In this document: positions 44,842-52,240 of the stretch, in pieces | Layout of the letters: every line of letters begins with the position of its first letter | Numbering within the stretch: position 1 is the first letter of the stretch | Source of the DNA: Bacteroides ovatus | GTDB taxonomy: Bacteria > Bacteroidota > Bacteroidia > Bacteroidales > Bacteroidaceae | Direction of reading: 5' to 3' | Assembly: GCF_001314995.1 (NCBI RefSeq) | Contig: NZ_CP012938.1 | Coordinates: forward strand, 6,014,001 to 6,078,000 | Length of the DNA stretch: 64,000 nucleotides | Program-made: the position numbers and the translations under genes | The notes under the pieces: model-generated | What the model was told of the DNA's origin: nothing | Seen by the model: the letters and a program-made list of their open reading frames with translations, nothing else | The model's database searches: none

Positions 44842-45543
44842 ATGAAAAAAGTATTATTTGCCGGGCTTTTGGTCCTTGCAGGAGTAAGCGTAAGTGCGCA
44901 GAACCTGATAAAAAACGAAAAATTCGCCACTGAAGTAAAGACTAAAGTGACTAATGCCAATAAAGCTACCGCAGGAGAGTGGTTTATCATGAATAATGAA
45001 GCTGACGGTGTAACTACTATTGCCTGGGAAGAAACAGGAGATGCCAAATATCCGAATGCAATGAAATTGGATAACTCCGGTGCTGAAAAGACTCTCTCTT
45101 GGTATAAAGCTTTCCTGGGACAACGTATTACCGATGGTTTGGACAAAGGTATCTATGTTCTTACTTTCTATGCAAAAGCTAAAGAAGCAGGAACTCCGGT
45201 CAGTGTATACATCAAACAGACCAATGAGGAAAAGAATGATAATGGTAAGTACAATACTACTTTCTTCATGCGTAGAGACTATGACGCAGATGCTCAACCA
45301 AATGCTTCGGGCGCACAATACAATTTTAAAATTAAAGATGCCGGTAAATGGACTAAAGTAGTGGTTTACTATGATATGGGACAAGTGGTTAATGCAATTA
45401 GTAGCAAGAAAGCAAATGCTAACTTGGAAGTATCTGATACAGACGATGATGCTGCCATTCTGAAAGATTGTTATGTGGCTATTCTTTCCCAGAACAAAGG
45501 CGGCGTTGTAGAAATCAGCGACGTAACATTGAAAAAGAAATAA
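44842..45543 (+). CDS. Secreted protein with carbohydrate-binding-like jellyroll
   Basis: The 233-residue protein has a signal peptide (residues 1-20, ending VSAQ). The rest resembles a CBM4/9-type jellyroll: NLIKNEKFATEV at the start, WFIMNNEAD, GIYVLTFYAKAKEAGTPVSVYI in the core strands and a last strand GGVVEISDVTLKK. I infer carbohydrate or glycan binding; no catalytic residues are evident. It is 59 nt after the heparinase-family gene and just before a terminator, so the two form an apparent two-gene unit and may act on the same polymer. Confidence 0.75.
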   Translation: MKKVLFAGLLVLAGVSVSAQNLIKNEKFATEVKTKVTNANKATAGEWFIMNNEADGVTTIAWEETGDAKYPNAMKLDNSGAEKTLSWYKAFLGQRITDGLDKGIYVLTFYAKAKEAGTPVSVYIKQTNEEKNDNGKYNTTFFMRRDYDADAQPNASGAQYNFKIKDAGKWTKVVVYYDMGQVVNAISSKKANANLEVSDTDDDAAILKDCYVAILSQNKGGVVEISDVTLKKK

Positions 45544-45578
45544 AGAGCAAAGGATTTAATATAGTAGGTTAACAAAAA

Positions 45579-45622
45579 AATAGGGCAGTGAAGTAGTGAT
45601 ACTTCGTTGCCCTATTTCTTTT
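45579..45622 (+). terminator. Terminator between convergent genes
   Basis: AATAGGGCAGTGAAGTA (45579-45595) pairs with 45600-45616, with two mismatches, and is followed by TCTTTT. The A-run before the left arm could serve the minus-strand gene too. Confidence 0.82.
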
Positions 45623-45703
45623 GTTATATGAATATAATGGAGAGTTCCGAATAAATAAATGTATGAAACTGTCAATCTCCCTTCGGGACTGATTTCATGC
45701 GAT

Positions 45704-46882
45704 TTATTGAATACCGAGTTTCTTCTTCAGTTCCTTAGGCAGAGAATCTTTGTGTACCATCACACAGATTGTTTTAGCACGTACATAGCTTTCAGACATA
45801 TTCAGATTACCTCCGGATTTGTTGCTTTCCGCTCCCCAGGAATTCTTGGTGATATAATATTTAGTACCATTCTGATCTTTCACAATACCGGTGATGTGCA
45901 TCAGGTGGTCGTCAGTTGTCACAAACTTCTCGTAACCATCCTGACGGATTTCCGGTGTTACGTTGATTTCCGGATAAGGATGCTCAAACTTGAACACTTC
46001 GTCCATTCGTTGATATTTTGGCATTTTCTCAAAACGGGCACGGTCGGTAGTCGAGTAATCTTTCACATCCTCCACTTGCGGATTAATGGCGATTCCGTTC
46101 TTGAAAGAGAAACCCTGTTCGCTTACGTCACCGTCCCAACATACGGTATATCCTTTGTTCAGTGCATAGTCGATAGCCCCGATCAGTTCGTCCAACGGAA
46201 GATTATACATTGGCTGGTTTTCCCAGTTGTCGGGAACTTCAGGTGAGAATGTCTCATAATAAGGCTTGTGAGTGAAGCTGGTCAGTTCAACATAATCATC
46301 CATATTCAATCCCAGACTTTCTGTGAAAGATTGAGGAGTATATTCTTTTCCTTTATAAGTAAATTTTTCAGGAAGCTTGCCCAGATAAATATCGAACAGA
46401 TTATTAATAAGCGCATCAAATTGCGGAGTACGCTTTTTAGATTCAATATTTGCGTCTACCAATGCTTTGAGATAGCGTGACAATGCTCCGTGATTGTGGT
46501 CTTTGTTATCGCCCAGCAATCCGGTGTACACTTCTTCCGGAACGATTCCCGCTTTCTTATATGCGTTTTTGAAAGTGTGTGCCAAACTTCCTTCACCGAT
46601 ACTTCCTTTACCACGACGGAGATAATTGTCCTCCATCTGATTCATGTACTTTTGGCGGACGATAAACATTTCCGAGAGATCATATTCTCCTTTTCCCATT
46701 CGGAGCAGTTCCGACTCCATGAAAGAAGCGGTGGCAAAGCACCAACAGGTTCCTGTGGAACCCTGATCTTTAACAGGCGTTGCTTGGTGGGACACAACGG
46801 TTGTGAACTCATAACCAGGTGTTTGTGCAAAAGAGGTTACGACCAATAAGAGGAGCGCAACCGACATAAATAGCTTTTTCAT
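45704..46882 (-). CDS. C1 family cysteine peptidase (bleomycin hydrolase/PepC type), exported
   Basis: The 392-residue protein has a signal peptide (residues 1-19, ending TSFAQ). The papain-fold triad is present: Cys in QGSTGTCWCFATASF, His in DDHLMHITGIV and Asn in YITKNSWGAE. The length and the insertions match the bleomycin hydrolase (C1B) branch, usually a cytoplasmic aminopeptidase; here the signal peptide sends it to the periplasm or surface. Its C-terminus (LPKELKKKLGIQ) would, in PepC enzymes, sit in the active site. A minus-strand -7 box lies at 46908-46915. Confidence 0.92.
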   Translation of the reverse strand: MKKLFMSVALLLLVVTSFAQTPGYEFTTVVSHQATPVKDQGSTGTCWCFATASFMESELLRMGKGEYDLSEMFIVRQKYMNQMEDNYLRRGKGSIGEGSLAHTFKNAYKKAGIVPEEVYTGLLGDNKDHNHGALSRYLKALVDANIESKKRTPQFDALINNLFDIYLGKLPEKFTYKGKEYTPQSFTESLGLNMDDYVELTSFTHKPYYETFSPEVPDNWENQPMYNLPLDELIGAIDYALNKGYTVCWDGDVSEQGFSFKNGIAINPQVEDVKDYSTTDRARFEKMPKYQRMDEVFKFEHPYPEINVTPEIRQDGYEKFVTTDDHLMHITGIVKDQNGTKYYITKNSWGAESNKSGGNLNMSESYVRAKTICVMVHKDSLPKELKKKLGIQ

Positions 46883-46907
46883 AATGTGTTTTATTATCTT
46901 TCTTCTG

Positions 46908-46915
46908 CAAATGTA
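46908..46915 (-). promoter_or_regulatory. -7 box for the C1 peptidase
   Basis: Minus strand TACATTTG matches TAnnTTTG; TTCG lies at about the -33 position with a 19-bp spacer. Confidence 0.5.
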
Positions 46916-46975
46916 TAAAAAAAGCGAAGATACTCGAAAGTTCCTCGCTCTATTTATTATAATTAGTGTGTTTAT

Positions 46976-47113
46976 TTACATGGCAACCTGCTGTGACAGC
47001 AGTTTTTGAAGTTTACCGTTCAAGGTCTGACACATAGCACCATTTCCCATTGCTTGATAGCGTTTAATACGGTACTGTAACATCATAATTTTTTCATTTG
47101 CATTCTTTTTCAT
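46976..47113 (-). CDS. 45-residue basic protein
   Basis: A short frame starts at the ATG 47113 and stops at 46976. The protein begins MKKNANEKIMMLQYRIKRYQ and ends KLQKLLSQQVAM; it is basic, has one Cys and should form one or two helices without a membrane segment. A GAGG stretch lies about 8 nt before the ATG, and a perfect minus-strand -7 box (TATCTTTG) lies at 47187-47194, giving a leader of about 70 nt. I do not recognise a family. The promoter, ribosome-binding site and a frame that fills the gap support a real gene. Confidence 0.6.
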   Translation of the reverse strand: MKKNANEKIMMLQYRIKRYQAMGNGAMCQTLNGKLQKLLSQQVAM

Positions 47114-47186
47114 AATTTGTTTCCTCTTTTTTTGCCCTCCACGTTTTGAAGAGCGGTTTTACATCTTGTTTTCTCTAATAACACTG

Positions 47187-47194
47187 CAAAGATA
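47187..47194 (-). promoter_or_regulatory. -7 box for the 45-residue protein gene
   Basis: Minus strand TATCTTTG, an exact consensus match, with transcription directed at 47113. It lies in a 324-bp divergent gap. Confidence 0.55.
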
Positions 47195-47282
47195 CGAATT
47201 GTTTTTGAATTATATGCTGTAAAACATAAAAATCTTCTTTTTCTTTTGAATTTTCTTTTTATAAGGGTTCGAACACGGTCCA

Positions 47283-47302
47283 TGTTACAAACCTGTTACA
47301 AA
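47283..47302. repeat. Tandem TGTTACAAA pair (11-bp period)
   Basis: TGTTACAAA at 47283-47291 and 47294-47302, one helical turn apart, midway between the two divergent -7 boxes. This is a candidate operator. Apart from these sites, the gap 47114-47437 shows nothing else. Confidence 0.4.
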
Positions 47303-47388
47303 ATGCCCGTAATTCTCCGTCGATGACAATATTATTCTTATCTATCACATTTTTATGTACTTATCTAGGCTTTCAGAAAATATTCTTG

Positions 47389-47396
47389 TATTTTTG
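47389..47396 (+). promoter_or_regulatory. -7 box for the transglutaminase gene
   Basis: TATTTTTG matches TAnnTTTG, 42 nt before the start codon at 47438. Confidence 0.45.
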
Positions 47397-47437
47397 TCAG
47401 TCAGCAACCTTATTATTAGAATAAACCAAACACTCGT

Positions 47438-50194
47438 ATGAAAACATTCACCCATCTTTTGTGCGTCCTGATTTTATCAATTGCGCTGTTTGCTTGTAAC
47501 AATGCTCACTTTCTCAAAGAAGAAGCCTACCGGAATCAAGTGATTCAAGACTTTGAACTGAAAAAACAGGCACTCCCTCATGGAGATTTATTTGCGATCT
47601 TTGCCGATTCTGTTTTGTCGGTCTACGAGCGTGAAGCATTGATGTTTCTCTATGCTTATATGCCAATCGGAGATGTGACGGACTATTCGGGAGATTATTA
47701 TCTGGAAAATGTACGGCTGTCGAAGCAGACGCGTGGCGAGATGCCTTGGGGAAAAGAGATTCCCGATGAAGTGTTCCGTCATTTTGTTCTGCCGATCCGG
47801 GTGAATAACGAGAATCTGGACGATTCCCGTCGTGTGTTTTATGGCGAGCTGAAAGACAGGGTGAAGGGGCTGCCGATGAAAGAGGCTATATTAGAGGTGA
47901 ATCACTGGTGTCATGAGAAAGTAGTCTATCGTCCGAGTGATGCGCGTACCAGCTCACCATTAGCGTCAGTCAAGACGGCTTATGGGCGTTGTGGTGAAGA
48001 GTCTACATTTGCGGTGGCTGCTCTCCGGTCGGTTGGTATTCCGGCACGTCAGGTGTATACGCCTCGTTGGGCGCATACGGATGATAATCATGCTTGGGTG
48101 GAAGCATGGGCGGACGGACATTGGTATTTTTTCGGTGCCTGTGAGCCGGAGCCGGTTTTGAATCTGGGATGGTTCAATGCTCCTGCCAGTCGGGGAATGT
48201 TGATGCATACGAAGGTCTTCGGGCGTTATAACGGTCCGGAGGAAATGATGCTAGAAACGCTGAATTATACGGAAATCAATGTAACGGAGAATTATGCTCC
48301 GACTGCAAAAGCATCGGTGACGGTGAGAGATAAGAATGGACAACCTGTTGCCGGAGCAAGAGTGGATTTTAAAGTATATAACTATGCGGAGTTTTATACA
48401 GTTGCTACTAAATACACTGATACCAATGGTCAAGTATCATTAACAGCCGGTAAGGGAGATATGCTGGTATGGGCTTCCGATAAGGGAACATTCGGCTTTT
48501 CCAAGCTATCTTTCGACAAGCAACCGGAATTGACATTGACACTTGATAAAAAGGAAGGAGATATTTTTGAAGAAGATATTGATATCGTTCCTCCCGTTGA
48601 GAATCCTATTTTGCCGGAAGTAACGCCGGAGCAACGGGCAGAGAATGATCGGAGAATGATGCAGGAGGATTCGATTCGTAATGCTTATGTCGCTACTTTC
48701 CCAACTGCGGAACAAGCTGATTCCATTGTATCCTGTTTGAAAGGAAAATTAAGTTCGTTTGCCGGGAAGGCACTGGCTTCTTTCTTGTTGGATTCAAGAG
48801 GGAATCATGATGTATTGGTTCGTTTTCTGAATGAGGCAGATCGGCAGGGAAAATTGATGAAAGGTGCGGCTTTATTGTCCATACTTACTAAAAAAGATCT
48901 TCGTGATGTGCGTTATGAAGTGTTGATCGATCATTTGTTGAATACGAAAGATGTTGATACCTATTTGTATGACTGTGTTATACCGCCCTTTCACTGCATG
49001 GATGCTTCGACTGAATATGTTTATGACATTCTTGCTCCCCGTGCTTCAACGGAGGCATTGACACCTTATAAATCTTTCTTTCAGTCTAAGTTCTCTGAAG
49101 CGGAAATGGATACTTTCCGGACTCGCCCGCAAGCTTTAGTTGAATGGGTGAACCGTAATATTACGATTGATGAAGAAAATAACTTCCAGCGTATCCCTAT
49201 TTCTCCGGAAGGGGTTTGGCGTGCGAAGGTGGCGGATTCATATTCACGGGATCTGTTTTTCGTAGCATTGGCGCGTAGTATGAATATCGGTGCTGATATA
49301 AGGAGTACAGACGGGCGTGTAAGATATGTAAGTTGGCCTGAAAACAGGTGGGGAAGCGAATTCATGGAGGTTGATTTCGATAAACAAGAAGCAGTGGAGG
49401 CATCCAGGGGGATTTATCATTTTTATGAAGGTGATAAGGCAATTGCTCGTGATGATAAGAGAGTTAAGTATTATAGCAAGTTTACCATTTCCAGGTTGCG
49501 GGAGGGCAGACCGGAATTGATTAGTTATGAAGAACAAGATCCCAGATTGAGAAATATGGGGGTATTGGATGCCGGATATTACTTGTTGGTTACCGGTACG
49601 AGACTTGCCGATGGAGGTGTGTTGGCGAGAATTTCTTCTTTTGTATTGCCTGCACAGAAAGATGAATTCAAACCTGTAGCGACAAAAGTACCCTATCATT
49701 TGCGTGAATCCGGAGAAAAGGTTGCTGTTATCGGTAATTTCAATTCCGAATCGCTTTTTACGCCGGTGGAACGAATAGGAGAGAAAGTGATGCCTTTGGC
49801 ACGACAAAGTATTTTGCAAACCTGTGGACGTGGTTATTTTGTAGTGGCTGTTCTCGGAGCAGGGCAGGAGCCTACCAATCATGCGTTAAAAGACATAGCC
49901 GCTCTGGGCAATGACTTCGAACAGTGGGGACGCAAAATGGTCTTTCTTTTTCCTTCGGAAGAACAATACAAGAAATTTAATGCTGCCGAATTCAAGGGAC
50001 TTCCGTCTACTATTACTTACGGTATTGATACTGATGATAGCATTCGGAAAGGAATTGTGCAGGCTATGAATTTGAATAACTCCATTCTGCCAGTCTTTAT
50101 TATTGCCGACACATTCAATAGGGTAGTCTTTGTCTCTCAAGGATATACGATCGGTTTAGGTGAGCAATTGATGAAAGTAGTACATGGATTATAA
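47438..50194 (+). CDS. Large transglutaminase-like lipoprotein
   Basis: The 918-residue protein has lipobox ALFAC (Cys about residue 20). A transglutaminase-like cysteine protease fold spans about residues 150-250 with the triad in YGRCGEESTFAVAAL (Cys), DDNHAWVEAW (His) and WYFFGACEPEP. An Ig-like or carboxypeptidase-regulatory-like domain follows (ASVTVRDKNGQPVAGARVDF, about 285-375). A linker with Pro, Glu and Asp comes next, then a second helical domain that again holds a transglutaminase-like segment (RIPISPEGVWRAKVADSYSRD). The C-terminal part (about 800-918) looks like a thioredoxin-like domain (KMVFLFPSEEQYKKF). It probably cuts or links peptide bonds at the cell surface; the target is unknown. 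Confidence 0.85.
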   Translation: MKTFTHLLCVLILSIALFACNNAHFLKEEAYRNQVIQDFELKKQALPHGDLFAIFADSVLSVYEREALMFLYAYMPIGDVTDYSGDYYLENVRLSKQTRGEMPWGKEIPDEVFRHFVLPIRVNNENLDDSRRVFYGELKDRVKGLPMKEAILEVNHWCHEKVVYRPSDARTSSPLASVKTAYGRCGEESTFAVAALRSVGIPARQVYTPRWAHTDDNHAWVEAWADGHWYFFGACEPEPVLNLGWFNAPASRGMLMHTKVFGRYNGPEEMMLETLNYTEINVTENYAPTAKASVTVRDKNGQPVAGARVDFKVYNYAEFYTVATKYTDTNGQVSLTAGKGDMLVWASDKGTFGFSKLSFDKQPELTLTLDKKEGDIFEEDIDIVPPVENPILPEVTPEQRAENDRRMMQEDSIRNAYVATFPTAEQADSIVSCLKGKLSSFAGKALASFLLDSRGNHDVLVRFLNEADRQGKLMKGAALLSILTKKDLRDVRYEVLIDHLLNTKDVDTYLYDCVIPPFHCMDASTEYVYDILAPRASTEALTPYKSFFQSKFSEAEMDTFRTRPQALVEWVNRNITIDEENNFQRIPISPEGVWRAKVADSYSRDLFFVALARSMNIGADIRSTDGRVRYVSWPENRWGSEFMEVDFDKQEAVEASRGIYHFYEGDKAIARDDKRVKYYSKFTISRLREGRPELISYEEQDPRLRNMGVLDAGYYLLVTGTRLADGGVLARISSFVLPAQKDEFKPVATKVPYHLRESGEKVAVIGNFNSESLFTPVERIGEKVMPLARQSILQTCGRGYFVVAVLGAGQEPTNHALKDIAALGNDFEQWGRKMVFLFPSEEQYKKFNAAEFKGLPSTITYGIDTDDSIRKGIVQAMNLNNSILPVFIIADTFNRVVFVSQGYTIGLGEQLMKVVHGL

Positions 50195-50276
50195 GAAAAA
50201 ATCAGTATGAATAATCGTTAATTATTGCTCTTGATGTGCTTTTTTCGAAAAAGAATGATTACGTTTGCAGCAAATT

Positions 50277-50714
50277 ATGACTAAGTATATTTTTTGCATA
50301 TTAGCATGCGCATTTCTAGTGTTGGGACTTAGCAATGTTTCCGATAAAGAATTGCAGGGATTTCAGAAAGAAACTGAAATCTCATCTAATCGTATGCAAT
50401 ATACGGCAGAGTCATCTTGTCGCATCTCTTCTGCCGACCTCAATAAGTCAAGTAAAGTATCGCATTCGCAGTTTGTTGACGAGACATCTAATTGTAAAGT
50501 CAGTGACTGTATTTTTGATAATATCTCTTTTCCGAGAAGCATTGTTCCTTTCAAGAACTTGAAGTTCAATACAAATACTGTGATTATACAGATATTGAGC
50601 TCTCTGAATGTTCTGCTTCCGGAAAACCGTTTGGGTCATACCGATCTTGATGTCAATTACACTAAATATTCGTGTAAGTACTACGTCTACACATTGGCGC
50701 ATATTCTCATTTAG
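50277..50714 (+). CDS. Small secreted protein of unknown function
   Basis: From the ATG at 50277 this is 145 residues with an N-terminal hydrophobic segment (YIFCILACAFLVLGL) that looks like a signal peptide or anchor. The rest is Ser/Asn/Lys-rich with five Cys after the signal (SSCRISS, SNCKVSDC, YSCKYY) and a C-terminal hydrophobic end. No family is recognised. An in-frame TTG at 50265 overlaps the apparent -7 box TACGTTTG (50260-50267), so the ATG is preferred; the leader would be nearly absent. It lies 102 nt upstream of the hdrC gene in the same direction. Confidence 0.5.
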   Translation: MTKYIFCILACAFLVLGLSNVSDKELQGFQKETEISSNRMQYTAESSCRISSADLNKSSKVSHSQFVDETSNCKVSDCIFDNISFPRSIVPFKNLKFNTNTVIIQILSSLNVLLPENRLGHTDLDVNYTKYSCKYYVYTLAHILI

Positions 50715-50816
50715 ACAATATTCTTTTCTTTTGGTTGGGTGAGGTGTGTCTTATTCTGATACCTCTCTGCCACTCTTTCCTTTATTTTTATTATTATCTA
50801 TTTTATTCATGTCAAC

Positions 50817-51371
50817 ATGGAAAACAAAGAATGTATTTCCTATGACTTGGAACAAAAGACGGGTATTGATGTGTCTTATTGCTACCAGTGTGGCAAATGT
50901 ACGGCCGGATGTGTGTTATCAGAGGAGATGGATTATGCTCCCAGCTATATTCTCCGGTTGTTACAGACAAAAAATGCTCAAAATGACCGTCGCGTGTTAA
51001 GTTCCAACGCCATTTGGATTTGCTTGAATTGCGAAAACTGTATTGCCCGGTGTCCCAAAGAAATAAACATTCCTGAAGTGATGGACTACCTGCGTGAGAA
51101 ATCCCGGAAAGAAGGATGCATAAGTAAAGAGTCACGCCCTGTTGTAGCTTTCCATTCCGCTTTTCTCGAATCAGTGAAAAGAACAGGAAGACTCTACGAA
51201 GTGGGATTGGTTGCAGGTTTTAAAGCCCGCACTTTACGTCTGACACAGGATTTGAATGTGGCTCCTGTTATGTTCGTCAAAGGGAAGCTCAACCTCCTTC
51301 CGGAACGGGTAAAAGATGAGAATAAGATCAAAAAGATATTTGCACAAACCATTGAAAAGACTCAAAAGTAG
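50817..51371 (+). CDS. hdrC: HdrC-like iron-sulfur subunit
   Basis: HdrC is the small 4Fe-4S electron-transfer subunit between HdrA and HdrB. The 184-residue protein has two ferredoxin-type motifs, CYQCGKCTAGCV near residue 22 and CLNCENCIARCPKEINIP near residue 75, and a helical C-terminus as in HdrC and DsrK-type proteins. It is the first gene of a seven-gene unit with gaps of only 2-16 nt or overlaps. No -7 consensus box is clear upstream. In methanogens HdrABC reduces CoM-S-S-CoB; Bacteroides lacks that pathway, so the substrate here must differ. Confidence 0.9.
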   Translation: MENKECISYDLEQKTGIDVSYCYQCGKCTAGCVLSEEMDYAPSYILRLLQTKNAQNDRRVLSSNAIWICLNCENCIARCPKEINIPEVMDYLREKSRKEGCISKESRPVVAFHSAFLESVKRTGRLYEVGLVAGFKARTLRLTQDLNVAPVMFVKGKLNLLPERVKDENKIKKIFAQTIEKTQK

Positions 51372-51373
51372 CT

Positions 51374-52240
51374 ATGAGAATCGGTTTCTATCCGGGATGT
51401 TCGCTAAACGGAACTTCTCGTGAATATAATGAATCAGTCAAAGCACTGGCACAGGCGATGGGACTCGAACTAATCGAGTTGAAAGACTGGAACTGTTGCG
51501 GTGCAACGGCTGCTCACTCCATGAGCAAACAATTGTCTCTTGCCTTACCTACCCGCGTGTTGGCTTTGGCAGAACAACAGGGATTTCAAGAAATCGTTGT
51601 CCCCTGCGCTTCCTGTTACAATCGTTTGAGTGTTGCTCAATACGAATTAATGCACAATGAAGCATTGAAGGATGAAATACTGACTACAGTTGGAATGCGC
51701 TACCTCGGTAATGTGAAAATATTGAATGTCATCCAGATGATAGAGAAATATATGCTGGATGCATTAAAAGAGAAGATAGTACGTCCTTTTGCTCATCAAG
51801 TGGCTTGTTACTATGGCTGCTTGCTGGTGCGTCCCCATAAAATATTAAACTTCGACCGTTTGGAAGATCCGCAAAGCATGGACAAAATCATGTCTCTGAT
51901 TGGTGCCACTCCTATTGACTGGGCTTTCAAAACGGAGTGTTGCGGTGCGGGCTTGTCCGTTTCTCGCACAGACCTTGTAGGACGTCTCTCGGGAAATATA
52001 CTGAAAGATGCTGATGACCGGGGAGCGGAAGCCGTGATTGTGGCTTGTCCGATGTGTCATTCTAATTTGGATATGCGTCGCCCTGCTATCAACCACTATC
52101 TGGCAAAACCTGTTACCATACCGGTTCTTTATATCACACAGGCTATCGGACTGGCTGTCGGACTGGCTCCCAAGGAATTGGGACTGGGACGTCATTTTGT
52201 AGCTGTAAATTTGAAGGAGGCGGAAGTATGTCTAAAATAG
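51374..52240 (+). CDS. hdrB: HdrB-like heterodisulfide reductase subunit (CCG domains)
   Basis: HdrB carries the catalytic non-cubane 4Fe-4S clusters that split a disulfide. The 288-residue protein has both cysteine-rich CCG domains: YPGCSLNGTSREYNES at the start, NCCGATAAHS with VPCASCYNRLS, then CYYGCLLVRP, ECCGAGLSVSRTD and ACPMCHSNLDMRRP. All cysteines expected in the two CCG motifs are there, so the disulfide-reducing site looks intact. It starts 2 nt after hdrC and overlaps hdrA by 13 bases. Confidence 0.92.
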   Translation: MRIGFYPGCSLNGTSREYNESVKALAQAMGLELIELKDWNCCGATAAHSMSKQLSLALPTRVLALAEQQGFQEIVVPCASCYNRLSVAQYELMHNEALKDEILTTVGMRYLGNVKILNVIQMIEKYMLDALKEKIVRPFAHQVACYYGCLLVRPHKILNFDRLEDPQSMDKIMSLIGATPIDWAFKTECCGAGLSVSRTDLVGRLSGNILKDADDRGAEAVIVACPMCHSNLDMRRPAINHYLAKPVTIPVLYITQAIGLAVGLAPKELGLGRHFVAVNLKEAEVCLK

